DNA of 55,910 nucleotides, taken from assembly GCA_903884815.1 (NCBI GenBank), contig CAISGE010000030.1, positions 1 through 55,910 of the forward strand, in the 5' to 3' direction. The notes below the pieces were generated by a model. That model saw nothing but the letters and a program-made list of their open reading frames with translations, was not told the DNA's origin and searched no databases. Below, one piece after another: positions 1 through 6,839 of the stretch; positions within the stretch are counted from its first letter, which is position 1; each line of letters opens with the position of its first letter. This DNA is from Candidatus Omnitrophota bacterium. Its GTDB lineage: Bacteria > Omnitrophota > Omnitrophia > Omnitrophales > Aquincolibacteriaceae. The position numbers were made by a program, and so were the translations under genes.

Positions 1-1
1 C

Positions 2-79
2 GGAACCTTCGCAGATGAGCAGGCGGCCAAAGATGATGTTGCTCGAGCTTATGCAGGGCAGAATCTTCCTCCTTATTAA
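2..79 (+). CDS. C-terminal end of an unidentified protein (cut by window start)
   Basis: An open frame enters from the left edge and stops at TAA 77-79. The 25 visible residues read GTFADEQAAKDDVA then RAYAGQNLPPY. The stretch is too short to assign to a family. A Shine-Dalgarno-like AAGGA for the next gene follows directly, so the two genes may be cotranscribed. It could also be a chance open frame. Confidence 0.45.
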   Translation, partial: GTFADEQAAKDDVARAYAGQNLPPY

Positions 80-97
80 ATAAAAAAGGACATGACC

Positions 98-712
98 ATG
101 AATTCAAATGCAAAGAGTCGAAAGGTGTTACTGCTCGGCATTCTCGTCCTGCTTTGCGCGGGCGTTATTGCAAGCCACTGTTACAAAGTTTTGCCAGGCA
201 CTCAGGCGAAAGGAGCTTTTACGCTTTATAAAAGTATCAATCCTGTCTTAAACTTCAGCTTTGAATATCCTATTGTTGGATGGACTTCCGAGGAATCCCA
301 AGGGACCTCTCAGAAATATGATGCAGTTCAAATCCTGGGCCCCAAGGACGCTAAAGCGGAGTACGGCGTTTATATTTCCGTCGGGGTGAGAACTCTCACG
401 CCAGAGCAGCTTAAGATGGATTCCCTGGATGTGTTTTTGGAAGAGACAAATAGGTTTAAAGGTTTCAAGATTCTCGAGAGAAAAATGACCCGGATTCAAG
501 GCCAAGATTGTCCGACCGCAACGTTCGAACACTTTTTAAGGCTTCCCCTTTGGAAGAAAAACGCAAAAGATGTATTGGTTAAAAAGACCATCGTTTTGCT
601 CACACAGGGTGACCGTTCTTATCGGATCACGTGCGCCGGTACGGCAGAACAATACAATCAATTCTCGCCTGTGTTTGAAAGAGCTCTTAAAACGTTCAAG
701 CTTACAAGTTAG
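98..712 (+). CDS. Membrane-anchored protein with possible PsbP/Mog1-like fold
   Basis: This is a 204-residue protein with one hydrophobic N-terminal segment (about residues 10-26), followed by an extracytoplasmic-looking domain. The motif FSFEYPIVGW, a central YGVYISVGVRTL strand and the closing FERALKTFKLTS resemble PsbP-like/DUF1795-type domains; this is pattern recognition only. I chose ATG 98 over ATG 92 because AAGGA at 86-90 is seven bases from ATG 98 but only one from ATG 92. No function can be given. Its neighbours are unrelated housekeeping genes. Confidence 0.7.
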   Translation: MNSNAKSRKVLLLGILVLLCAGVIASHCYKVLPGTQAKGAFTLYKSINPVLNFSFEYPIVGWTSEESQGTSQKYDAVQILGPKDAKAEYGVYISVGVRTLTPEQLKMDSLDVFLEETNRFKGFKILERKMTRIQGQDCPTATFEHFLRLPLWKKNAKDVLVKKTIVLLTQGDRSYRITCAGTAEQYNQFSPVFERALKTFKLTS

Positions 713-879
713 TAGCTTTTTTGAGGCGGCCGGGTTTCTCCAGGCGCTCCTGAGATTCTGAGAACTAAGAAAGTGTTAAGGTTTGCGTTGGAAGAACCAC
801 TTGAAGTTCCCGGCCTTTTCCCGCATCATAGGAACTCGCAAGTCCCAGAAAAATACGACATTTCTCCCATAAGGCATTC

Positions 880-2571
880 ATGGACTATTTAATTTTCGCC
901 AGAAAATTCAGACCGCAGACTTTCGAAGAGATCGTCGGGCAGGAGACCATCACCACGACCCTCCGGAACGCCATTCGCCAGGAGCGCGTTCCGCAGAGCT
1001 TTCTTTTTTCCGGTCCTCGTGGTGTGGGGAAGACTTCCACCGCGCGCATTCTCGCCAAGGCCCTCAATTGCAAAGAAGGTCCCACGGAAAAACCCTGCGG
1101 CAAATGCGTATCCTGCAAAGAGGTCGAGCAGGGGAATTCCATGGATGTGCTGGAAGTCGATGGCGCGTCAAACCGAGGGATCGAAGAGATACGGACGCTG
1201 CGCGAGAATGTGAAGTTCAAGCCCTCGTCGGGCCGCTACAAGATCTACATCATCGACGAAGTACATTCTCTGACCGGGGATGCCTTCAACGCGCTCCTCA
1301 AGACCCTCGAAGAACCCCCGGCGCACGTGAAATTCATCTTTGCCACCACCGAATCCCACAAGGTGCCGCTCACGATCCTGTCGCGCTGCCAGAGACTCCA
1401 ATTTAAAAGGATCTCTGTTCCGGAGGCGGTCGAGAAACTGGAGAAGATCGCCCAGCAGGAAAAACTCAAGTGCGAGAAGAATGTACTTTTCATGATCGCG
1501 AAAGCCACCGAAGGCGCGCTCCGCGACGCGGAAAGCCTCCTCGACCAGCTGGCGAGTTTTTCCGAGGGGAAGATCAAGGAAGAGGATGTCCTGACGCTTC
1601 TGGGACTCGCGCCGGAAGACATGTATCTGTCCGTATTGACGGCGATCCGCGAGAAAAAAGGCGAGGAGATCTTTGGTCTGGTCAAAAAACTTTATGAGGA
1701 TGGTGCCGACCTCGCGCAATTCGCCAAAGGGCTTTTCGAGGTGTTCCGCCATCTTTTGATTCTCAAGACAGCGCCGAAGGCCGGAGCCCTGATCGAGGCA
1801 AGTCCGGAAATGGTGGCGGCGCTTCAAAAGAAGGCGACCGATTTCTCACAGAGCGAATTACTGCTTGGGCTTTCGATCCTTCAAAATCTGCAGATCCAGT
1901 TACGGCGCCCTGTGGCTTCGCCGAAGTTGCTCGCGGAGGTTGCGCTACTCAAGCTTGTTTATCTCGACGGCACCCATTCGGTCGAAGAGCTTCTCAAGAG
2001 TGCGGAAGCTTCGTCGAAATCGGCCGTTGCGGTTCCGGTGGCGGAAAAAAAAACGCTAAAACCTGCGGTCCCTTTCCGCGAGGAGGAGAAACCGGTTTTT
2101 AAAAAGGAGGCTGGCATGATGCCTTCGGCAGAGAACCGGTCCCAGGAAAACCAGCCCGCCCCGTTGCCTTCGAAAATTGCTTCTTCCGGAGAGCTCACGC
2201 TTAATGATGTGGAAAGCGCGTGGCCGCAGGTGATCGAGGCCGTGAAGATGAAGCGCATGTCTTTGAGTCTTTACCTTGCCGAATCCCAACCTGCGGAGGT
2301 GGACGGCGCGGTGATCGTGCTGGGGCTCCCCTCAGAATTCCGCTTTCATAAGGAAACGTTGGAGAAAGAACTCAACAAGCAGGTTGTCGAAGAAGCGTTC
2401 GCTCAGGTGCTTGGCCGGAAAGTCCGGGTTCAGTGCGTGGTGACCGAGCGAGAGGGAACGACAGGCGAGGCGCCCGGAGGTAAGGCCCCGGTGAGGGATG
2501 AGGCGATGCCGGACATTGTCGCGAAGGCCCTTGAGATCTTCGATGGTTCCAAGGTCATTCGTAAAGACTAG
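880..2571 (+). CDS. dnaX: DNA polymerase III subunit gamma/tau
   Basis: This is the clamp-loader ATPase of the replicative polymerase. It has 563 residues: an AAA+ domain with Walker A GPRGVGKT (45-52), zinc cysteines C64, C73, C76 and C79, Walker B IIDEVH (124-129) and a sensor/arginine-finger region TTESHKVPLTILSRCQR. Domain III follows, then a charged linker and a C-terminal tau-like domain from about residue 440. AAGG lies five bases before the ATG. At 2045-2053 a run of nine A (codons GAA AAA AAA ACG, about residues 389-392) sits just after domain III, with stops close by in both other frames, so a shorter gamma-like product is plausible. The ybaB/ebfC gene often found between dnaX and recR is absent. 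Confidence 0.97.
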   Translation: MDYLIFARKFRPQTFEEIVGQETITTTLRNAIRQERVPQSFLFSGPRGVGKTSTARILAKALNCKEGPTEKPCGKCVSCKEVEQGNSMDVLEVDGASNRGIEEIRTLRENVKFKPSSGRYKIYIIDEVHSLTGDAFNALLKTLEEPPAHVKFIFATTESHKVPLTILSRCQRLQFKRISVPEAVEKLEKIAQQEKLKCEKNVLFMIAKATEGALRDAESLLDQLASFSEGKIKEEDVLTLLGLAPEDMYLSVLTAIREKKGEEIFGLVKKLYEDGADLAQFAKGLFEVFRHLLILKTAPKAGALIEASPEMVAALQKKATDFSQSELLLGLSILQNLQIQLRRPVASPKLLAEVALLKLVYLDGTHSVEELLKSAEASSKSAVAVPVAEKKTLKPAVPFREEEKPVFKKEAGMMPSAENRSQENQPAPLPSKIASSGELTLNDVESAWPQVIEAVKMKRMSLSLYLAESQPAEVDGAVIVLGLPSEFRFHKETLEKELNKQVVEEAFAQVLGRKVRVQCVVTEREGTTGEAPGGKAPVRDEAMPDIVAKALEIFDGSKVIRKD

Positions 2572-2615
2572 TTTTCCGCAGCCCCTAAAATCCTTATAAC
2601 GATTTACGAACGAGC

Positions 2616-2659
2616 CGCCAACCATTTCAACCTCGTAGCTTGAAATGGTTCGGTTGGCG
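2616..2659. repeat. Intergenic palindrome between dnaX and recR
   Basis: ACCATTTCAA (2621-2630) pairs with TTGAAATGGT (2640-2649), and an outer CGCCA/TGGCG extends the stem with a bulge on the right side. The loop carries CCTCGTAG. The 14-mer TTTCAACCTCGTAG (2625-2638) recurs inverted at 27767-27780 in another hairpin. There is no U-tract, so it is not a typical terminator. The right arm ends about ten bases before the recR start. Confidence 0.75.
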
Positions 2660-2667
2660 AGGAAATT

Positions 2668-3267
2668 ATGAAAGCCTATTCCGAGATCATGACAAAGCTG
2701 GTGGAGGCCTTTTCCCGGTTGCCGGGGATCGGCAAGCGGTCCGCTGAGCGCATGGTCTTTTATCTCCTGAAAACGGAAACAGACGAGGCCGTAACGCTTG
2801 GCGAATTGATCAAGCAGCTCCGCGAAAAAGTCGTTTTTTGCAGTGTTTGTCACAATTTTTCGGATCAAAAGCTCTGCCACATTTGTTCCGACCCGGGCCG
2901 GGACCAGGGACTGATCTGTGTGGTTGAAGATCCCAAAGATGTCGGGGCGATCGAAAAGACCGGAGGGCATCCCGGGGTTTATCATGTTCTTCTTGGCGCG
3001 CTGTCGCCTCTGGACGGTATCGGTCCGGATCAGATCTGTATCCAGGACCTTCTGGAAAGGGTGAAGCAAAAGAAGATCCGGGAGATCATTCTCGCCACCA
3101 ATCCCAACACGGAAGGTGATACCACCGCCCTTTATCTCGCCAAGGTGCTTGCCCCTTTCAAAGTGAAAGTGACGCGTCTCGCGCGCGGCATCCCCGTCGG
3201 CAGTCACATTGAGTACACGGACCAGGCCACGCTTTCCCGCGCCATGTCCGGAAGGCATCTTGTATGA
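2668..3267 (+). CDS. recR: Recombination mediator protein RecR
   Basis: RecR works with RecO (and RecF) to load RecA on gapped DNA. The protein is 199 residues, the usual family length. It shows an N-terminal helix-hairpin-helix (FSRLPGIGKRSAERM), a C4 zinc site (C58, C61, C70, C73) and a TOPRIM domain starting ICVVEDPKD. The C-terminal region has the expected LARGIPVGSHIEYTD walker-like motif. GAGG precedes the ATG at normal spacing. Its stop overlaps the next start as ATGA. The dnaX-recR order is the common bacterial arrangement. Confidence 0.97.
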   Translation: MKAYSEIMTKLVEAFSRLPGIGKRSAERMVFYLLKTETDEAVTLGELIKQLREKVVFCSVCHNFSDQKLCHICSDPGRDQGLICVVEDPKDVGAIEKTGGHPGVYHVLLGALSPLDGIGPDQICIQDLLERVKQKKIREIILATNPNTEGDTTALYLAKVLAPFKVKVTRLARGIPVGSHIEYTDQATLSRAMSGRHLV

Positions 3268-4079
3268 TCGCTTCGTTTAAAGGCATTACAGCGCTCGTGA
3301 CCGGCGCCTCTTCCGGGATCGGCAAAGCGCTGGCGCGCGAATTGGCCGGGCAGGGAGCCCATCTGATCCTTGTTTCACGTAATGTCCAGCGACTCGAGCA
3401 GGAGGCCGAAGATCTCAAGATCCGTTTCGGGGTGAAGGTCGATGTTTTTCCAGCCGACCTCAGTCTTCCGGATAATTGTCAGAAGCTTTTTGAATTTACG
3501 GCAAGTAATCGTCTGGTTGTGGACGTTCTTGTCAATAACGCCGGACTCGCGCACTACGGTCCTTTTGAGGAAACAAGTTTTGAAAAGACAAGCGCCATGC
3601 TGGATCTGAACATTCACGCGCTCACGCATCTCACGCGGCTTTTTCTTCCGGGGATGCTTGAGAGGAAATCGGGAGGGATCCTGAACGTGGCTTCCACCGC
3701 GGGATTTCAGCCTATTCCACGGCTCAATGTTTACGCAGCGACCAAGGCCTTCGTGCTCAACTTTTCCGAGGCTTTGTGGGCCGAATGCAAAGACCTCGGT
3801 GTTCGCGTGTTCTGTCTTTGCCCCGGGAACACGCTGACGCGCTTTCACCAATCGGCCGGGATCGACCGGCAGCGCATGTTCTTCAGCGCGTCGGCCCTCG
3901 ATGTCGCGCGTTTTGCGCTCCGGAAATTCCTGAAGACGAGCCAACCCTCCGGGATCTATGGCTTTTGGAACAAGATGATGATTTACACGGAGCGGCTTGC
4001 GCCGAGGCGGGCGGTTGTGTTCTTTACGAATCTTATGTATCGACCTGGCGCAAAGCGCAAAGAGTCCAGCGCAAAGTAA
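3264..4079 (+). CDS. Short-chain dehydrogenase/reductase (DltE-like)
   Basis: This is a classical SDR of 271 residues. It has the nucleotide-binding motif TGASSGIG (13-20), NNAG (91-94) and the catalytic triad S144, Y157, K161 in YAATK. The substrate cannot be told from sequence; the closest remembered group is the DltE/YqjQ-like SDRs. The start overlaps the recR stop by four bases, so translation is probably coupled. The last dozen residues (RPGAKRKESSAK) are encoded by a heptad-repeat palindrome at 4047-4107, so the native C-terminus was probably replaced or extended by that element. Confidence 0.93.
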   Translation: MIASFKGITALVTGASSGIGKALARELAGQGAHLILVSRNVQRLEQEAEDLKIRFGVKVDVFPADLSLPDNCQKLFEFTASNRLVVDVLVNNAGLAHYGPFEETSFEKTSAMLDLNIHALTHLTRLFLPGMLERKSGGILNVASTAGFQPIPRLNVYAATKAFVLNFSEALWAECKDLGVRVFCLCPGNTLTRFHQSAGIDRQRMFFSASALDVARFALRKFLKTSQPSGIYGFWNKMMIYTERLAPRRAVVFFTNLMYRPGAKRKESSAK

Positions 4080-4107
4080 GTCCTGCTTTGAGCTTTGTCC
4101 TTTGCGC
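4047..4107. repeat. Heptad-arm inverted repeat, CAAA subtype
   Basis: The left arm consists of units such as GCGCAAA repeated at 7-base steps (4048 onward, one unit diverged to GAGTCCA). The right arm reads, on the opposite strand, GCGCAAA, GGACAAA, GCTCAAA. The loop is about nine bases. It overlaps the 3' end of the SDR gene, and the stop codon lies inside the element. Confidence 0.75.
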
Positions 4108-4120
4108 ACTATTTGAAAAG

Positions 4121-4149
4121 TTGCGCACTCTTCATTCCTTCGCTAGAAT
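4121..4149 (+). promoter_or_regulatory. Candidate sigma-70-type promoter for tRNA-Gly
   Basis: TTGCGC (4121-4126) and TAGAAT (4144-4149) are separated by 17 bases. The -10 box ends 25 bases before the tRNA. This is a consensus match only. Confidence 0.5.
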
Positions 4150-4174
4150 GACCGCCGTTTCAGAAGTCAAACAT

Positions 4175-4245
4175 GCGGGCATAGCATAATGGTAATGTCC
4201 TAGCCTTCCAAGCTAGTCATGCGGGTTCGATTCCCGCTGCCCGCT
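4175..4245 (+). tRNA. tRNA-Gly (anticodon UCC)
   Basis: The acceptor stem GCGGGCA (4175-4181) pairs with TGCCCGC (4238-4244), with discriminator T4245. The anticodon stem CTAGC/GCTAG encloses loop CTTCCAA, so the anticodon is TCC at 4207-4209. The T arm is GCGGG-TTCGATT-CCCGC. CCA is not encoded. The last 18 bases (4228-4245) are duplicated at 4391-4408 with the hairpin that follows. Confidence 0.95.
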
Positions 4246-4290
4246 ATGAACCACGTAGGGTTCATAGCTTCTCTGAACCCGAAGTGGTTC
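4228..4290 (+). repeat. Direct repeat copy 1: tRNA-Gly 3' end plus two small hairpins
   Basis: The copy begins in the T loop of tRNA-Gly and runs through the 3' end. It continues into a hairpin GCTATGAACC/GGTTCATAGC and a second one, GAACC/GGTTC. The first 31 bases are identical to 4391-4421; similarity continues to the end of the second hairpin. Confidence 0.8.
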
Positions 4291-4326
4291 GTTGATGGCT
4301 TTCGGGAATCGAAGGGAGTCATGCTG

Positions 4327-4353
4327 ACAAACATGACTAGATGTCATGTTTGT
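4327..4353. repeat. Perfect palindrome between the two tRNA-Gly repeat copies
   Basis: ACAAACATGAC (4327-4337) and GTCATGTTTGT (4343-4353) form an 11-bp stem with loop TAGAT. It lies in the roughly 100-bp segment between the direct repeats. No open frame is convincing in this segment. Confidence 0.7.
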
Positions 4354-4390
4354 GGGACGGGTGGCCGACCCGAAACGAAGTGAAGGGCGC

Positions 4391-4454
4391 CGATTCCCGC
4401 TGCCCGCTATGAACCACGTAGCGGTTCATAGCAGCCCCGAACCCGATGCGGTTC
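4391..4454 (+). repeat. Direct repeat copy 2: tRNA-Gly 3' end plus two small hairpins
   Basis: This repeats 4228-4290 with a one-base insertion in the first hairpin loop and scattered changes in the second. It contains only the 3' part of the tRNA, so it is not a second tRNA gene. It ends about 30 bases before the acyltransferase start. Confidence 0.8.
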
Positions 4455-4483
4455 AGGGCGCTCCTAATCGGAAACTTTTTTCC

Positions 4484-5383
4484 ATGGATCGTCTCAAAAA
4501 ATTTCTGTTTTTCCTCGAATACGCCGGGTTCCGACTTCTGGCGTTCCTCTTACGTCTTATCCCTCTCAAGACCAGCTACGCGATCGCAGATGGTTTCGGC
4601 GTCTTTGCGGTCCGGGTGCTTGGCATCCGGCGCGAGACGATGCTGAAAAATCTCCGGTTGGCGTTCGGAGAAGGCAAGAGCGAAGAGGAACTTCTTCGGA
4701 TCGCCGAACAGTCCGTGGGCAGTCTCGGCAAACTTGTGTTCGAGTTTATCCGTACACCGGAGGCTTCAGCGTACCCCGAACGTTACATAGAATCTCCGGA
4801 TGTGACCCCGCTCCAGGAGGCGGTTTCAAAAAAAGGCGGCTATATCGCGGTGATCTCGCATTTCGGGAACTGGGAATGGCTTGCGATCCCGGTTAAAAAA
4901 TACGGGATGCACGTCCACGCCGTGGGACGCCCTCTGAAAAATCCTTTTCTTTACCGGTATGTCCGTGAGATGCGTGAGGCCGCGAATCTGACCAACATCG
5001 AAAAGTCGGGAGCAGTGCGTTCCTCCATCGAAGTTTTGAGACAGCGCGGGATCCTGGCCGTCCTGATCGATCAACATGAAAGCCGCGGATCCGTATGGGT
5101 GGATTTTTTTGGACGGAAGGCCGCGACAAGCACGCTTCCCGCGATGCTGGCTCTGAAATATGATTATCCCGTTGTACCGGCTTTTTTTTATCGCAATGAA
5201 AACGGCCACTCCCGTATGCAGTATGGTCCTCTCTTTCCCCTGATCCGGACCGGAGATCTCCAGGCCGATCTTTTGGCCAATACCCAGCAGTATGTCGCGA
5301 AGATCGAAGAAGAGATCCGGAAGCGCCCCGGTGACTGGCTCTGGGCCCACCGCAGGTGGCGCACTCCGCCTAATCAAAAATAG
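4484..5383 (+). CDS. LpxL/HtrB-family lysophospholipid acyltransferase
   Basis: The likely role is late acylation of lipid A, or a related membrane acyl transfer, at the cytoplasmic membrane. The protein has 299 residues, normal for the family. It has an N-terminal hydrophobic segment (about 9-27) and the catalytic HX4E motif HFGNWE (H126, E131), with a C-terminal DWLWAHRRWR motif typical of LpxL/HtrB. I chose ATG 4484 (MDRLKKFLFFLEYAG); the longer upstream frame would be translated from the tRNA repeat region. The lpxA/B/C/D genes are not nearby. The acyl donor and position cannot be told. Confidence 0.92.
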   Translation: MDRLKKFLFFLEYAGFRLLAFLLRLIPLKTSYAIADGFGVFAVRVLGIRRETMLKNLRLAFGEGKSEEELLRIAEQSVGSLGKLVFEFIRTPEASAYPERYIESPDVTPLQEAVSKKGGYIAVISHFGNWEWLAIPVKKYGMHVHAVGRPLKNPFLYRYVREMREAANLTNIEKSGAVRSSIEVLRQRGILAVLIDQHESRGSVWVDFFGRKAATSTLPAMLALKYDYPVVPAFFYRNENGHSRMQYGPLFPLIRTGDLQADLLANTQQYVAKIEEEIRKRPGDWLWAHRRWRTPPNQK

Positions 5384-5410
5384 CCTTTCAAGACACCTCA
5401 AAGTTGCCGC

Positions 5411-5433
5411 AAATCATTTCATGGAAATGATTT
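5411..5433. repeat. Hairpin downstream of the acyltransferase gene
   Basis: AAATCATTTC and GAAATGATTT form a 10-bp stem with an ATG loop, and CCGCA/TGCGG could close it further out. The following sequence is only moderately T-rich, so termination is possible but weakly supported. Confidence 0.55.
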
Positions 5434-5494
5434 AAGGGCGATGCGGTCCTTTCGATTTCTGCCACGGCTGAATACGGCGGAGCCGAGTCTCTCA

Positions 5495-5522
5495 TTGACT
5501 TTTGGAGTATCCTCTATATAAT
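5495..5522 (+). promoter_or_regulatory. Strong sigma-70-type promoter for nusA-infB
   Basis: TTGACT (5495-5500) and a perfect TATAAT (5517-5522) are separated by 16 bases. Transcription would start near 5529, about 80 bases before nusA. Confidence 0.75.
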
Positions 5523-5547
5523 AAGCCCATCAATTTTAGTAATGCGA

Positions 5548-5580
5548 AGAAGTGGGCGCGTAAACCCACTTCTTTTTTTT
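5548..5580 (+). terminator. Intrinsic terminator in the nusA leader (candidate attenuator)
   Basis: AGAAGTGGG (5548-5556) pairs perfectly with CCCACTTCT (5565-5573), and T's continue to 5580. It lies about 20 bases downstream of the predicted start site and before nusA, so it would stop most transcripts from the promoter at 5495-5522 unless read through. NusA itself promotes hairpin pausing and termination, which makes autogenous control plausible; that part is inference. It could instead simply end an upstream transcript. Confidence 0.65.
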
Positions 5581-5608
5581 CTCCAGAAACGAAGGGATCA
5601 GAGACAAA

Positions 5609-6838
5609 ATGTCACAGGATATTTTGGCGTCACTGGAATATATCGAGAAAGAAAAAGGGATCACCAAAGAGGTGCTCCTGGACGCGCTCCGTCACGCCCT
5701 GATCTCCGCCTGTCGCAAGGGATCTCCTGAAAAAGGGGATGCCTTTGATGTCCAGATCGACCCGAAGACTTTCCGCATCACCATGTTCCTCGACGGCAAG
5801 GAGATCAACGATCCACGTTTTGGGCGCATTGCCGCGCAGACCGCCAAACAAGTCATTATCCAGAAGATCCGTGAAGCCGAACGCGATTCCATTTTTAATG
5901 AATACAGTCACAAGCAGGGGGATATTGTTTCCGGAAGCGTTCACCGGGTCGAGGCCAAGGCGATCATTGTGGATTTCGGAAAGACCGAGGGGATCCTGCC
6001 GGCGCGTGAACAATCGCCGCTCGACAGTTTCCGCCAGGGGAATGTGGTTCGTGCTTATGTCATGGAAGTGAAAAGGACCTCCAAGGGTCCCGAGGTTATT
6101 TTGTCACGGACGCATCCGGATCTCGTTACACAATTTTTTGAAATGGAAGTTCCTGAGATCCACGATGGCTTGGTCAACGTTAAGGGAGTCGCGCGCGAAG
6201 CCGGGTCCCGCACCAAGATCGCCGTGGCCTCGACCGATGAGAAAATCGATTGCGTCGGGTCCTGCGTCGGGGTTCGCGGCCAGCGCGTCAAAAGCATCGT
6301 GCGCGAACTCGGCGGCGAAAAGATCGATATTATCCGTTACAGTGATGATGTGGAAACCTATATCAAGAATGCCATGGCCCCGGCGGAGCTCAAGTCGATC
6401 AAGCTGAATCCGGACCGGCAAAGCGCCGAGATCCTGGTGGAGGATGATCAGTTGTCTCTGGCGATCGGAAAAAAAGGGCAGAATGTGCGGCTTGCCTCCA
6501 AGTTGATCGGATGGGAGCTTGATGTGCGGAGTGCGTTCCAGAAGATCCCTCTTAGCGCCTTGGACGGCGTCGGCGAAAAGACGGAAGAGATCTTGAAAGA
6601 GGCGGGCATACGCGGAATCCGGGAACTTTTGAAGAAAACGGTGGAAGAGCTTTCCGAGATGCCGGGCATCGGTCTCAAGACCGCCGAAAGGATCCTGGCT
6701 TCGGCCAAGGAGGCCGCTTCAGGCAAAGGGTTGGTGTTCAAGGCTGTTGAAAAAGAAGTTACCCCGGAAGTCACAGGCGAAGAACCGGAAGCTGAAGCAA
6801 CGGGCGATGGAGAAAAACAAGCAGAAAAGGGCGAGTAA
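5609..6838 (+). CDS. nusA: Transcription termination/antitermination factor NusA
   Basis: NusA is an RNA polymerase-binding elongation factor that controls pausing, termination and antitermination. The protein has 409 residues: an N-terminal polymerase-binding domain (about 1-105), an S1 domain (GDIVSGSVHRVEAKAIIVDFG), two KH domains ending in LAIGKKGQNVRLASKL, and a C-terminal helix-hairpin-helix pair (LDGVGEKTEEIL, MPGIGLKTAERIL). The C-terminus is short and acidic. rimP, the usual upstream partner, is missing here; a promoter and terminator-like hairpin occupy its place. infB follows after one base. Confidence 0.97.
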   Translation: MSQDILASLEYIEKEKGITKEVLLDALRHALISACRKGSPEKGDAFDVQIDPKTFRITMFLDGKEINDPRFGRIAAQTAKQVIIQKIREAERDSIFNEYSHKQGDIVSGSVHRVEAKAIIVDFGKTEGILPAREQSPLDSFRQGNVVRAYVMEVKRTSKGPEVILSRTHPDLVTQFFEMEVPEIHDGLVNVKGVAREAGSRTKIAVASTDEKIDCVGSCVGVRGQRVKSIVRELGGEKIDIIRYSDDVETYIKNAMAPAELKSIKLNPDRQSAEILVEDDQLSLAIGKKGQNVRLASKLIGWELDVRSAFQKIPLSALDGVGEKTEEILKEAGIRGIRELLKKTVEELSEMPGIGLKTAERILASAKEAASGKGLVFKAVEKEVTPEVTGEEPEAEATGDGEKQAEKGE

Positions 6839-6839
6839 G

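Noticed and set aside
4391..4408. Second tRNA-Gly gene
   Set aside because: Only the 3' end is present; no acceptor 5' strand, D arm or anticodon arm precedes it.
4346..4483. Upstream extension of the LpxL-like gene
   Set aside because: It would translate through the tRNA-Gly repeat copy; family similarity starts at MDRLKKFLFF.
5525..5557. Possible antiterminator GCCCA/TGGGC in the nusA leader
   Set aside because: The left part (5525-5529) lies at or before the predicted transcription start, so it would not be in the RNA.
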